A program made the position numbers and the translations under genes. Source: Paraphysomonas bandaiensis (taxonomy: Eukaryota; Chrysophyceae). Taken from it: a stretch of 50,264 nt of DNA. The notes beneath the pieces are model-generated. The model was not told where the DNA came from and searched no databases. It saw only the letters and a program-made list of their open reading frames with translations. The stretch is taken from the NCBI GenBank assembly GCA_965644295.1, contig CBFFRP010000422.1, positions 1-50,264 of the forward strand. Reading direction: 5' to 3'. Shown piece by piece: positions 21,388 to 34,000 of this stretch; position 1 is the first letter of the stretch; each line of letters begins with the position of its first letter.

Positions 21388-22672
21388 CAATATATGTTGT
21401 CACCAGACGAACTATGAAATGTCTGGAAGGTTTACCTACTATAGTAGGTCTATCATCATTAATTTACATTACTCCTAACGTTTCTAGAGAGTATTCTTGA
21501 CACGACTGCGGGCCCCACTTGCTATGTGGTCTATGATTGTGGATTCGGCATTATTGACGCCATGGTAAAATTGACCTGTGATGTATTCTAAACAATCGTA
21601 CTATAGTTCTATTTTAAAAAATTAAAAGTGGGTATAGAGCCACACTACAGGTGTGACACTCATGAATCACCCACACACAACAAATCACATGAACTCTACA
21701 ATATCTACAGACATAGAATGAAGTTTACAAGAATAATAAGAGCACACGGGCGTTGATATTAATCTACTAACAATCATAAAACATGTCTGTACTATTAGTA
21801 ATACTATATAATATTATTATGTGTGTTGAGATACATATATTATTATGTAGAATTCTATCCTCCACAAGAGTCCGAACCCGACAGAGGCAAGCGCAACAAC
21901 CACTCCGGAAGCAACAATCATCCTTACACCTGTGGCCGTAACCCCACATCGCCAACCAGCACCATCTCCACCATCGACTTACACTCTTACCTATATACAT
22001 ATCGCCCTAGACATCTACTCCTCACATAAACCGTGGCACAGGTCCGCCAAACACATTGCCCAAAGGTAGACCCCCTGACTAAAACCTCACTACAACGACG
22101 GTTGCACCATGGTGCTCGCAGCGATGCACAAGTAGTCCCGAGTTGTTTGATTCACCATTAGTATTATATAGCAAGTCCAGTTATTAGTTAGTCTATAGAT
22201 AGATGTAAAACTAGGTTCTAAATACATAATAGTAATATATGACAATGCTGGAAATTTATATGGATGCCCACTATTAAAATGTAGTTTGAAAACTTTTTAT
22301 TCAATTAGTAGTATTATTATTATAACTGCTATTCTCATTACGTTTAATTTGCACCATAGTTCGGTTGTTTCATTTTTATACATCTATTTTAAAAAAATAA
22401 TATTCTCCATAATATATGTATATTATATATATGTTTACGGAGTAAGAGTTCCAATTTCAGAGCAAATTAGAATCAGTAGCAGCATAAAGTTTTGCTAAAT
22501 GTCGTTGGTTGGAATTAACCCAGATCAGCTACCTAGCTCAATAGCGCCCGTGGTTGAATATAAATGTGATTCTACATTGGCGAAATAGTATCTGCCTCTG
22601 TGGGTTCTGTAGAGTATCATGAAATGGCTTGCTGTAGTATTTCTGGACTGTGTTAAAAAGAAGAGTTCATAG
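21388..22672. other. Gene-poor stretch with a C-rich patch
   Basis: Mostly AT-rich with no supported gene. About 21850-22130 is unusually C/A-rich on the plus strand (runs such as CCACATCGCCAACCAGCACC), resembling the base composition of the non-LTR element at the right end of the window. It may be a fragment of mobile DNA, but no protein similarity could be read. Confidence 0.35.
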
Positions 22673-22683
22673 ATAGTACTCTC

Positions 22684-23195
22684 TCTCCCTCAACAAAGTC
22701 GGACTCGCACCTTTTCGTCGTGTTCTGGGGGATAAGTACCGGAGAGATTCTCTCTGGGAAACTAACGTGAGCCGCAAGCATAGTCAGCAGATACTCTTCT
22801 GCCCACTCATAGCCGAATGCTTGTGTGGTACAAGGGACACCAATTAGTGTCACTTGTGTAGACGTTTTTGGGCCCTGACGAATAAACAGGCATCCTGAAA
22901 TGGGCCCACCTCAAAGGCACCCGGGCAGGGCCCACCTGAAGGGTAACCGGGGTATTGGGCTGCCTGCTGAAGTCAAGCATCCGGGATGTTCACCGTAAGG
23001 ACTCAGAACGGAAGTGGTAGCACCTAGGTGCTTGTGGCGACGCAGAAGCAGCTTTCGTAGCGTTCAATAGTAGGATAATAGAGGTTGTATTGACTAGTTA
23101 CAGGTAGAGGTCTAACTAGGTTGATTAGCATTCATCTAGCTACTAAGCTGGTGCAGGTATTTAACGCCTATTGCTAAATAAAAGACTTTCAATAT
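22684..23195 (-). repeat. Copy B of the dispersed element, inverted, 11 bp target duplication
   Basis: Reads CCCTCAACAAAGTCGGACTC at its left and CCTATTGCTAAATAAAAG at its right, the reverse complement of copy A. The direct repeat ATAGTACTCTC flanks it at 22673-22683 and 23196-23206. Shared blocks include TTTTCGTCGTGTTCTGGGGG and GGTGCTTGTGGCGACGCAGA. Confidence 0.85.
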
Positions 23196-23206
23196 ATAGT
23201 ACTCTC

Positions 23207-23518
23207 CCAATAGTTATAATCTTACACAGTTGTCAGGCTTATACAGAGCCAACGGTCATCAATAATTAACCACGATATCTGGTGTTCTGTATTATACACT
23301 TTTATATATTCGCATCTAAAGTACATAAATAAGCCGTGTACTCTCTATCTACATCAGACAGACAGCCAAAGCTATAGTACAATGGAACATTGAAATCGCT
23401 GGCCACGCACTACTATCAGAACTGCAGCCAAACTAGTCATACTCGACTACGCAATACTTTAGGTTTCCAAACACAAACACACATATTAAAATACAATTAG
23501 CACCACCGCGTTCATAGA
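23207..23518. other. Intergenic region, no gene seen
   Basis: AT-rich DNA downstream of the minus-strand PH-like gene, expected to include its 3' untranslated region. Confidence 0.5.
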
Positions 23519-25837
23519 TCATCTTTTCACCATTCTCTCTGGAATTGGTGCTCTGTCATCCTCTGCCCACATTTCAACAACCTCCTACATGTGTATAGTC
23601 ATCCTAAATAAAACCACTCTCAAATAGAATACTCACACTCATAATGGAATTGATAGTAAGCTTCTCGGATGGAAGAGGACCGTCGAATAACCCAGTCACT
23701 GCAGGGGATAGTTGTGTGTCTCCATGTCTTGCCGGTGCAGACGTTGGAGGAGGAAATGTTGTAGGAGACGGCGAATTTACCATTTTTACTTTCTCGTAGT
23801 TGTGATTTCTTGCGTTCTTCTTGTTCGACGATTGTGCCGAGATTGCCCCTAATTCAGTGAGCTCAAGTGTGCTACCACTCTCCTCATCATCCTCAGCCAG
23901 ATCAAAGAGTTTATTGAGTGTGCTCTCCTTCCTCGTATGCTCCAGGTTACTCAAAACCTGTATAGCAGTTGCTACTCCGAGAGATATCATGGAGGCCGCT
24001 TGTAGCTCCTATATCATGAGCACACACGGGGTTACTATTTCTAAAAAGGAGATATGATTCAACTCACTTCGGGTTTTTGTTTGTCCATCGGCTGAATCTC
24101 TACGTCCAAGCCCAACCGCGAGTCGAATGGCGACTGCACTCCCATCATGGTAAAGCACCGTTTCTCAGTACCAGATTTGTCGTAAGAAATGCCTTCCCCG
24201 TGGAGCTGGTTTAAAGAGCATTTAAAAACAGACGTATGCGCACCAGTCAGAATATCTGTAATGTCCCCGACCGCTACACTATCTTCAGTTTCCTTTAGCA
24301 CTCCAGCCTCCAGTTTATAAAACAAAAGACGATGCCTGGGCTGCTTTTTGTGTCGATCTTCATCTCTGAGGTCGTCATCCAGAATCATGAGACGCTTTAT
24401 TCTCCTCGGACGAACACTACCTGGAATCATGAAGTGGATTACCACCCTCACACCTTCTATGAGGATTCTCTGAAAAGGACCACTTTCACTGAGGGCCAAG
24501 CGTACCGCCATACTCGGGCGCCGCTTCTTTGTCAAGTACAGAGGCTGTACAGGGGACTGCCAGGATGGGCGACGGAGTGGAACCATTGGGACATGTCGCT
24601 GTGGTGTACGAGCGCCAGAGGCAGGACTACGACTGCCAGAGCGCGTTGGAGAGTTTTCGTCAGGTGTGCACGTGCTACTCCGAGCAGGAAACGGGGAACC
24701 TTCAAGAGATGCCATACTTGGACTCTGTAACAATGCCTCCACCGGTGTCATTGTACCATCACCACTACCCTTTTCTTTTCGTACTCGCTCTGCATGCATT
24801 TCGTCCAGTACAGAGGGCATGTCCATGGTGTTCTATACAGTAAATAAGAATAGTATTGCCAAGAAAGAACTACGAACCTGCTCTATTTCTAGAAGCATTT
24901 CCTGTAACAGCTCAGTGTTCAACTCTTCTACTTGCACAGTTGAAGTTATAGACGAGCTTGAGTTCGTGCGGTCCATTTGTGGTCGCTCGGAAATTAATTG
25001 TTCACGCTCTCTCTCTTGCTTGAGTATTTCTAATCGAGAACCAGCTTTTTGGAGGGCAGACCGGGAGTTAACTCGGTCAAGCATACGTCTCTGGGTAGAA
25101 GAAAGTGTATCAACATCTCCAGATCGCGCACCGTCGATTGCATAAAATGCTTCGAAAATAATCATTTGAGGAATTAGTTCGTCGAGGATACAGTCCACAA
25201 CGCATGTGCACTTCTGTTCGAGTGAGAATCGATGGTAAGTATGTGTTGTATCCGTGGAATCAGAGTGTACAGAAGAAAAGCTCCCGGCCTTAGATGTGAG
25301 AGTCCGAGCGGATTGGGATGAGTATAGTTTACGTGGGGATGGGGGAATTTTCTCAGCGCCCTTGAGGTCGTTCATTGATTGTCGTCGTCGGGCCTTGTCT
25401 TCCTCTACTTGTACTGGCTGGGATACGCTGGCATCGGCTTTAGTCGGAGATGAACTTTCGCTTTCGTTGCCTTCTGACTCAATCTCGCGGACAGAACTTT
25501 GTCTTCCAAAAGAGAAGTTTCCAGATAGCCCCGCTCTGAGGAACCTGAGAGACGACATCCTTAGGAACTTCGTCTCCTGTTTATAGACCCATCTGCCCCT
25601 ATCACTTGAAGGAACTATCTTACCAGAGGATCCACGGACACTGAGGCCGAAGTCATGCAGGCGAAAGAGGATGTCCAGGGACCGGGCGGGTGTTTTTTTA
25701 TTGGATGATGCGTGAGTGCTCTGAATGGCATCTACTCGAGAAAGTTCTTTATACACAGATAGACTGCGGCGCTCAGAGGTAAGCACCAGAGAAAACGCGC
25801 AAGCAAGGTGCCACAGATGGTCGTCCTTGCGGTCCAT
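23519..25837 (-). CDS. PH-like domain protein with long disordered linkers
   Basis: Four exons on the minus strand: 25837-24878, 24832-24068, 24008-23637, 23584-23519, giving 720 residues; GT-AG and in phase. The start is the first ATG of the long frame (MDRKDDHLWHL); a further 5' exon cannot be excluded. Residues 1-105 are ordered. A Ser-rich disordered segment follows, then a helical stretch (CTCVVDCILDELIPQMIIFE, about 210-230) and a coiled coil (about 275-325). Residues about 435-590 look like a pleckstrin-homology fold of the phospholipase-C type: RILIEGVRVVIHF, PRRIKRLMILDDDL, RLLFYKL, SVAVGDITDILTG, KRCFTMMG and LGLDVEIQP, followed by the terminal helix LQAASMISLGVATAIQVL. Such domains bind phosphoinositides or proteins at membranes. 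No catalytic domain was seen. It could be a signalling adaptor; the call rests on fold pattern alone. Confidence 0.6.
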
Positions 25838-26252
25838 GGAGAACACGGAGAGTAGGTGGGTGTATCAATATATCAATACATTGAGCTGCTCACATATACA
25901 GCATACGTACAGCACATACTCCTCCTGAATAAATACAGAGCAGAGTACAGCCCTGCAGCTCTCTCCATGAATATACACGTACAACGAAATTTAACGGGCT
26001 ACAAACCATACGATATACCAATCAAATTGCCCTCTCAGGCACCTATTGGCCATGAACACACCAACCACTCAAAGTAGTGTGATATACAGCACAGTATTCC
26101 AGCATGTCTTCATATGCATATCGTGTTGTAGTTTTATATGAGCCACAATACTCTTCAGACTGTGGAAGAACGACTAACACTTGAAGCTACCTTCTCCATA
26201 GTGAACCGGTGTGTTGTGTTGGTAACGTTCCTATCATTTGGAGTTATATACA
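25838..26252. promoter_or_regulatory. Divergent promoter region between PH-like gene and Trm7
   Basis: 415 bp between two head-to-head start codons. It is rich in ATACA and GTACA words but has no long tetranucleotide array and no clear GGTATACC palindrome. Confidence 0.4.
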
Positions 26253-27483
26253 ATGGGAAGGACTTCGAAAGACAAGAGGGTATACTCTGATGCTTCCAGT
26301 GGCCTCTTGTGACTGTTGCGTAGGATATATATTACCGTAAAGCAAAAGAGGTGGGGTTTCGAGCTAGATCTGCATTCAAGCTACTCCAAATTGATGAAGA
26401 GTATAACCTTTTTGATGGCGTCAAACGTGTTGTGGACTTATGCGCAGCACCTGGAAGCTGGAGTCAAGTTTTATCTAATAAGCTATATGAGAGTGCCGAA
26501 GAAGCGACTGAAATGTATGCATTTTTATCTATCATCGCTGTTTCTGAATATATGACGTAGAGTTGAACGTGGGCATCCGCGGATTGTGGCCGTTGACCTT
26601 CAGGAAATGGCACCTATACCTGGTGTCGTGTGCATACAAGGTTGACGTAAATTACTGATGTCGGTTTATTTCGCTGATGATGATACAGGTGACATCACAG
26701 CACAAGCCACGGCAGAGCAAATCATTGAACACTTTGAGGGCGACTTAGCTGACCTGGTCGTCTGCGATGGGGCGCCAGATGTGACCGGCCTCCACGACCT
26801 CGATGAGTATATGCAGGCCCAACTACTCCTCGCTGCTCTGAATATCACAACAAACACACTGCGAGTTGGAGGTGGCTTTGTTGCCAAGATATTCCGAGGC
26901 AAGGATGTATCTCTATTGTATTCTCAACTTCGGTGCTTCTTCGAAGAGGTATGACTCATGGCAATGCTCAGTGTCTATCTAACCTGCGATAATATTTTCT
27001 CAACGTAGGTCACTGTGGCAAAGCCAAAGAGCAGTCGCAACTCAAGCATTGAAAGCTTTGTGGTTTGTCGTAGATTCCATCCCCCCGAGGGATTTGTTCC
27101 TTCCATGGACAAACTTCTACAGTCTCACTCGTAAGTTACCGAGCACCATCTTTGTCTGAATAAGCATAGCATACGCAGTTACTAACATACTGTTATGTTA
27201 TGTATTTAGATACGGTGCTGATAATGAGATGGTGGGCATGTCAAACGTCATCGTTCCGTTTGTTGCCTGTGGTGATCTCTCTGGATTCGATTCAGATAAA
27301 TCTTATCCCCTCCAACTCACGGCAACACCAGATGCGGGTTCCATGTCAGCTGGAGAGACAGAGGGGGAATATGTATACAGCTATAGGAAGCCGGTACAAC
27401 CCCCCATCAACCCAAATTACCACACGTACCAGACCGAACACAGTGTGCATAGTCAACAGCGGTCTGGAAAGGCAACTGTTTGA
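26253..27483 (+). CDS. FTSJ1: tRNA 2'-O-ribose methyltransferase Trm7/FTSJ1
   Basis: Six exons: 26253-26279, 26324-26514, 26561-26640, 26689-26948, 27009-27130, 27210-27483, giving 317 residues; all GT-AG and in phase. The N-terminus [18 protein letters not shown] and the SAM-binding motif [15 protein letters not shown] are almost diagnostic of Trm7 within the RrmJ/FtsJ family. The K-D-K-E catalytic tetrad can be placed at K28 (SAFKLLQ), D126 ([11 protein letters not shown]), K166 ([10 protein letters not shown]) and E201 ([13 protein letters not shown]). Trm7 methylates the ribose at positions 32 and 34 of the tRNA anticodon loop, in the cytoplasm, with separate partners (Trm732/THADA and Trm734/WDR6) for each site. 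The first exon is only nine codons long. The C-terminal 60 residues after [18 protein letters not shown] are a polar tail as in other eukaryotic Trm7 proteins. Confidence 0.96.
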
Positions 27484-27884
27484 GTAGCTTACGATGGCTG
27501 TTTTTTTTGTGAGGCTGGTTTATGGGATAGATATGAACCTATATAGCGAATCGGGGTACATTGTATAGTTAGTTGTATTGCTTTGTGCGTCGAATTCTGG
27601 GATTCTTGTATTAAGCATTTACAATATACATTATTCACTGTCAAATAATCTGAAGTACCTGGTGTGAATTGAGCATTCGCACTGAATGTAAAGTCGTTGC
27701 GATGTCGTTGTATAGTAAAGTACTGGCTTCTCTCTCCATACCCTATTCAAAACTTTCTAGTATTAAGTACCTAATCTAGCATAGAAAGACATTCTCCTTT
27801 ACAAAGTTTTACAACAAATGTATCATGCGGATTTCGGAGAAGTATGATCAAGAAAGTATCATGATCTAGCGAGCTGGTTGATTA
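27484..27884. other. Intergenic region, no gene seen
   Basis: AT-rich DNA following Trm7, ending in the left 5 bp target duplication GATTA (27880-27884) of the solo LTR. Confidence 0.5.
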
Positions 27885-28157
27885 TGTTGGAAATTGCTCA
27901 TTTTAAGCTAGCACATAGAGAATTTGTCGTAAGACTAGATAGATTTATTAATAACGTTTACACGAAGTTGTGATAAACAACACTAACTCATTTTGATCCA
28001 TGCGAACCTCTCGTTACTGAACATATCTTGAAAGATCAAACTATTTCAGCTTCTCAATATCATCACAGCATTAGTACATCACTATTTCACTGTATTCTTG
28101 TACATTGTGTTCAAGTGACATACTGAATATACTAGAATCAAATCCATATTCTAATAG
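27885..28157 (-). mobile_element. Solo copia LTR, diverged relative of the intact element
   Basis: 273 bp similar end to end to the 294 bp LTR at 5692-5985, with about 20 bp missing around the CCTGCATAATATCC block plus scattered substitutions. It is flanked by the perfect 5 bp duplication GATTA (27880-27884 and 28158-28162). This is the product of LTR-LTR recombination after an old insertion. Its end keeps the ATG found in the intact LTR (sense ATGAGCAATTTCCAACA) at the same distance from the LTR edge. Confidence 0.93.
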
Positions 28158-28162
28158 ATTAA

Positions 28163-28593
28163 AACCCCTGTGACACATTTACGTAAGAACTTTCATGTAC
28201 TAATTTATTATTTATGTACTCATTTACACCCCTGTCGAGTATAGCTATATTGAGTAATGAAATTCTGTCAGAAGTGATACACTATGATATAGTTAAGACA
28301 ATCTGAAATATATTGATTGTCTAAGATCGTGCCTATCTGAGATATGATAATATTGATTGGAAATTGGAAGTAGTCAGAATAGATAACTTTAGTGAATGAC
28401 AATGAATGATGCGAGATGTTACTTATAGTTTTACAAATAGATTATTGTGTGAGTTCAACCTTCAGATGCTTATGTTTTACCCATCCTAATACACCCCATA
28501 TTAGATATTTTAGAATTGTACTGGTAAAGAGTAATATTAAAACATTAATATCTGTTAGAAATTATGCTTCTTAGAGAGCTAAGAGTATATAGT
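28163..28593. other. AT-rich stretch, no gene seen
   Basis: No gene, RNA or repeat could be supported between the solo LTR and repeat copy C. Confidence 0.5.
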
Positions 28594-28602
28594 AGTAGCA
28601 CC

Positions 28603-29164
28603 CCCACAACAAAGTCGGACTCGTACCTTTTCGTCGTGTTCTGGGGGATAAGTACCGGAGATATTTCTCCGAGAAACTTTCGTGAGCCGCATCATATATA
28701 TAGTCAGCAGATACTTTTCTTCCCACTCATAGCCGAATGGAGTACAAGGGACACTAATAAGTGTAACTTGTGTATACGTCATTGGGCCTTGACGAATAAA
28801 CAGGCATCTGGGAATGGACCCACCTCAAAGGAATCCGGGGTATTGGACTGCCTGCTGAAGTCAAACATCCGGGATGTTCACCTAGAGGACTCAAAACTCC
28901 TGAACTCAGCAGATATCAGGTATATCAACATTTTGCATTGGCACGAGTTTTTAACGCCTATTGCTAAATAACAAGACTTTCAATATAACGTTCTGCATGA
29001 TCATGGCGTTTGCTGAGAATAATGGATGGAGCCTTTGAATGATATAGCGAAAGAGGTTGCACCTTGGTGCTTGCGTTAAGTAGTAGATAGTAGGATATCA
29101 GAGTTAAGCATTGACTCTTAAACGTCTATTGCTAAAAATAAGACATTCATTACATTTACAACAG
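28603..29164 (-). repeat. Copy C of the dispersed element, inverted
   Basis: Starts CCCACAACAAAGTCGGACTC and ends near TAAAAATAAGACATTCATTAC, matching the reverse complement of copy A. A 9 bp direct repeat AGTAGCACC lies at 28594-28602 and 29165-29173, although about 11 bp of extra sequence sits before the right one. The AACGCCTATTGCTAAATAACAAGACTTTC block occurs at 28952-28981 and a second time, diverged, at 29120-29150. The copy therefore looks like two insertions or an internal duplication. Confidence 0.75.
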
Positions 29165-29347
29165 AGTAGCACCACCTTGTCTTTGTTCGAACTCATAATG
29201 CAAAAAAAGGTTTAGAGGAATGATAGACAAATAACTACACTTATGTTACATTAGTTTACAAGTGCGCAGTTTAATACAATTTTTTAGGATTCAAATTCGC
29301 ATACAGAAGGTTCAAGGGAGCACACTGCTTCGAATTAGTCGTTTACA

Positions 29348-30268
29348 TCATTTTATACCGAGCGCTGCCAAACGCTTGGCTCGTATTCGCTCTTGTTCTG
29401 ACATTGGTTTTTCCTGCTGCTGTGAATCCTGCATGGAAAGCCGTATTGCAAGAGCAAGCTCATCATCTTCGCCTAATTCTGTTGGGGGGATGGTGTCTCC
29501 GCCGAGCCGTCGCCCACGCCCTTCTAGGAATACATTGGGTGTACCACCACTACCAGTTCGTTTGTCAGACTGGAGCAGAACAGATTCTCGATAATATGCT
29601 GGGCCCATACTCGCGCCACCATGTGTACCGGATGCAAAAGACAAATCTCCTCTTGCTACAAAAACTGAGTAACCTTCTGCAGCAAGTTGCCCCAAGTAAG
29701 CTGTCAGGTAAAAACTCGACACTGGCACAGGCCGTTCCAAGGTGCTGTTGAGATCCCACCACTTACCAGCTATCTTACGGATAGTAAACCAGTGTGATGA
29801 GCGGTTGACAATGAATCCCTCCTCACATTCAGATGGATCACCCTCAGACTGCTTAACAGACCACGGTTCCAGCGAGATGTTATTCACATTGCTAAGGGCA
29901 CTCTGCAGTACTTGCACAGAAAAATTTCCAGAGGCGTCGACGTTTCCAGATTCTTCAGCAAGAAACTGTATACAGCGTGATATCGGGTTAAATATAATTT
30001 CCATATTCACACACTTTGATGGCGTCAGTGGTGTCGGTCCCCCACTCCATCATGCACCTTCTCTCCTTATTATCGAATTCGTGAGCAATATCCGCCAAAT
30101 CTCCCGCAGTAAAGACGGGGTACTGTAACAAATTATTCAAACAATGTTGGCCACCTGTGATGCAAAGTGATCAGTACCTGCCTGCATACATACACAACCC
30201 CTACATAACATTGACTCCTGTCGCTCATGATATATCCACACCTCGGAGTCAGAGGAAGTGTAGTTCAT
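29348..30268 (-). CDS. ATXN3: Ataxin-3-like Josephin deubiquitinase
   Basis: Three exons on the minus strand: 30268-30205, 30154-30015, 29965-29348, giving 273 residues; GT-AG and in phase. The Josephin domain covers about residues 10-185. The active-site region IYHERQESMLCGQHCLNNLL aligns with ataxin-3 (FHEKQEGSLCAQHCLNNLL); the catalytic Cys is C22, and its TGT codon is split by the first intron (T/GT). The His and Asn of the triad are in SSHWFTIRK and WWDLNS. The following YLGQLAAEGYSVFVARGDL is also strongly ataxin-3-like. One ubiquitin-interacting motif is visible near residue 240 (DDELALAIRLSMQDSQQQ). No polyglutamine run. The C-terminus (EQERIRAKRLAALGIK) is basic. Ataxin-3 trims long ubiquitin chains and works with p97/VCP in the cytoplasm and nucleus. 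The catalytic Cys is absent if translation starts in exon 3, so the small 5' exons matter. Confidence 0.93.
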
Positions 30269-31019
30269 GCTGATGTATTTATTCGGGGATGGATATGATA
30301 GGAATGAGTTCCCTCGAGGTAAATGAGTTAACAGAGATAGATTCTAAGAACCTCACGCACAGAGCACCCCACTGCTGGATATAACAGTCACCTTCCTCAC
30401 ACCGATGTCTGTATGTACAGTATGTATGTATGTATGTATGTATGTATGTATGTATGTATGTAGGTAGGTAGGTAGGTAGGTAGGTAGGTAGGTAGGTATG
30501 TATGTATGTATGTAGGTATGTATGTATGTATGTATGTATGTATGTATGTATGTATGTATGTATGTATGTATGTATGTATGTATGTATGTATGTATGTATG
30601 TATGTATGTATGTATGTATGTATGTATGTATGTATGTATGTATGTATGTATGTATGTATGTATGAATGTATGTATGTATGTATGTATGTATGTATGTAGG
30701 TAGGTATGTAGGTAGGTAGATGTATGTGGGTATACCTGGTATACCGTGTATATTTGTGCAGTGCTGTGTGGGCGGTGTGTGTGGAGCTTTCTGTCTAGAT
30801 GTGTGCCAATGGTACTGCGGTACAGTGCTGTGTGTTGTGGTATGATGCTACAGTGTTGCAAGCCATTTCAAAGCAAAGGAAGAATGACATGCACTTACAG
30901 ATCAAGGATCTTGTAGCATTTTCAAACCCCACCTCTCTGTAGTGATACCTGTGATTGTAATTGCCGAAGTTGTTTATCAGTATAAGATTCTGAACAATTA
31001 ATTCTAGTTTAAGAACAGC
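30269..31019. promoter_or_regulatory. Divergent region between ataxin-3 and Nup188-like genes
   Basis: 751 bp between head-to-head start codons, dominated by a tetranucleotide array. To its right at 30729-30745 are two overlapping GGTATACC palindromes (GGTATACCTGGTATACC), matching those in the SPFH/DNAAF4 divergent region. Confidence 0.45.
30419..30724. repeat. (TATG)n array with TAGG variant blocks
   Basis: About 305 bp of TATG units. A homogeneous block of about nine TAGG units sits at 30461-30497, and shorter TAGG units at 30513 and 30698-30718. One GAAT variant lies at 30663. The pattern suggests a point change spread by unit duplication. Confidence 0.95.
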
Positions 31020-34000
31020 ATGAGCGAGGAGAGGAAGCAGGAGCAGGACAGTTCCACTGATCGGCTCTCTGATGATGAGGTGCATTATTATTATAGAAAT
31101 AAGTTGAAGTTATTTTTTTGTCAGCTTCTGCGAATACTAGAAAGTGGGAATGCGTCCGCTTTTCCTCCAGAGTCTGTGGGCTCAGAGCTGCGCAGAAATA
31201 TCGAGCTTAAAGAGAAGTTTTGTAAGGTAGAGTTATTATTCGGCTCTTGATATCTTCATAATAGATTTTGTAGCTTTTTTGTTACTATAAATGTCCCTCA
31301 CCGGCGTCTCGAGAGAAGCTCAAAACAGAAAGAGTTGCGATACACCCAAGTAACAAGGAGGAACCGTTGCCTGGAGGAAAACAAGCAGTTGGATTAGCTA
31401 TTGCGATTTCGTGAGTATCTTGCTTACGTTATTGTGATTTAGTATACTTCTCCTGCATGTGATACTGCAGTACAGTTAATGTGTTTTCTATTATCATATT
31501 GGATTATCGTAATGCAGTGCTCATTGCATGTGTTAGATCTGCGCTAAACATTGATGAGATTCAAGCCACGGTTTTACTACATGAATATCTTCCATATGCT
31601 ATAGCACGTGATGAAGTTAAAGCTATTGACAAGTCGTTTTATACATCTTTGGAGAGCGTATGGAAGGTGTCTGCCTTCCTAATTGAGTCGCAAAGTACAG
31701 TATGGCACTTGTTGCAGGAGTTGTTACGCATAGACTCGGACAGCACGCATGTTTACCATGGTGATGTCGCAGAGTATTTGACGGTTCTGATTGAAGGGTA
31801 AGGAAGTTGTTTTGATGACGTTTCCTTGTGTGGTAATAATTGTGCTTTGGGCTGTCGTATATTGCTTTATGGCGGTAACGAAATCTGCACTCATATTTTA
31901 TCCGTATTTTTAGTGGTCTTCTGGATGCCGTGCTAGATTCCGTGGATAGTCTCTATAAATGGACGTATAAGGCTCCTTGTGTACGTACATATATATCTCC
32001 TCATTATCTCCAAATAATGCGTACTCGTGCATGTAGCAAAATGACTTCGACGCAATAGATATTTCTACACCAGATTTTTGTCACTTTAGGGCTCAACATA
32101 GTGCGTCCTTGGCGGAGAACGTTATCAGACAAACCGAGAAGGCTTTGGAGACTTTAGTGCTGTTAATGTACAGAAGATTCCAAGATGTTTCTCTGGCTGA
32201 GTTTGAGAAGTTGATAGATATTGGTTCTCTTGGACAGTTTAAATTGCCTCGCCATGTAGGTTTTGTTAAGCATGCCGTGATTGTTTGTGTGATCTCATTT
32301 TATCGATGACTGTGTAGGCCATCAGTATCTTGACTCCCAGTTATTCCCTAGCTACAAAGAATAAGTTGGCAGTTGAATTGTGCAACACTGCTCAGCGTGT
32401 AGAGTTTAAGTGGGTGATAGTTTTTGCAGAGTTAATGCAATATTGGCGAGTTCTGAGTGAAAATAGTGAATACAGGGCTCACCCGTTTTTGAAAGATGAA
32501 GGTGTGTAGTGTAATAAAGACCGTGTGTGCAGTATGTGTTGTAGTATACAATATATCATTGATGTACGGTGTGTATATATTCGTTCTATTATTCTGCGTA
32601 TAAATATTTCTCAGTGTTGTATGTCATAAACTGATATCCTATATGTTCTTAGGATACACCTCGTTGACATTAGACTCAATCGATACAAAGCTATCTAAAC
32701 TCTGTATGTGCGACTCAATCAGCCAGATGCAGGAATCATCTGGTTGTCATGTGATTTCTCTGATGTGGGGAGTATATCTTCGTGCATTTGCGGCCAATTC
32801 ATCAACACAGGCGGTGTCAAAGTACATTGGACTAAAGTTTGAGAATTATTTCTGCCATATGTCGCAATCGTTGGAGTATTTAGTCCTGTTATGTGATAGC
32901 GTTTTGCAGCGACCCACATATGCTAAGCGTCCGATATTTGATAGTTCTGATGTTGGTGACGTCTTTGAAGATGCATCGCGAACACACGTGGACACAGTAG
33001 TGTACTGTTTAGTGCTGCAGGAATATGTCAATGTGTTGATAGATTATTTCTGTGACAGTCAAAATATGCGTTATATTCACCCTATTACCCGCCTGATTGA
33101 GTTAATCTATCGAGGTTGTGGATCATTGTGCCAGGCAGGCTTTTGGGACCGATGGGTGTCGTGTGTGCATGTCGCAAGCACGAATCAAGAATTGCCTGAG
33201 CAGTCCTACCCAATATGCAGACTAGTTAAGTTTCTGATTGAAACATCATCCCAGGCACCACAATATTTAATTTCTATTTTGAATGCTTTGATATGTTCTA
33301 CTGAGAGTAGTCTTGAAGTACTAGTGCTATTAACCCAACAAACTACAATAATATCCACTGTTTCATGTTCGCACCTCCAAGTGGCTACGGGTAGACATCC
33401 CACTGGGGAAATACAGTGGCAGGATCCTTCTGTCTACTTTGGTCAGTCACATAAAAGACAAGGCAAGATGTCCTTAACGAACGGACTAGTGCAATACATT
33501 ACGCCAGGTGGAGGAAATTCAACGCAGAGTCTCATATCTCCTTTCTCTGGCTGTTTAGGTCGTGTAATCGAATACTCCGACACGAATGACAGTTGTGTTG
33601 TCAACTGGGATGCCCATGTAAAGTGGCTTGCATATGTACTTTACGCCATAGAGCGGGCTGCAGTGGACTTCCATCCATCGAGCCAGAACTCTGTTTTTGT
33701 AAACTCCGTTTATTTAATGGCGACATTACTTCATTACCAAAGCTATAATGCCGTAAAGTTGATTAAAGACGAATGGGAACAGATGTGTTTCGTTTCTTAT
33801 CTTCGTCAAATGAATGCTTTATCGCTTTACAATGTACTGTACAGGATGAATATATCTGTACAGGATATGAAACGTGATCAGAGGAGTGTATACGAATCTC
33901 TACTCTCGTCTGGTGTTGACGAGGACCTTGCATATGGAGTTGTAAATAACGCAATGAAATTGTACTGTCCTAGATTGTTCTGTACGGATGAAAATTGTGG

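Noticed and set aside
22525-22585. tRNA-like words (TAGCTCAATAGC ... GGTTGAATAT)
   Set aside because: No acceptor stem, anticodon arm or T loop could be folded around them, so I do not call a tRNA or a SINE head.
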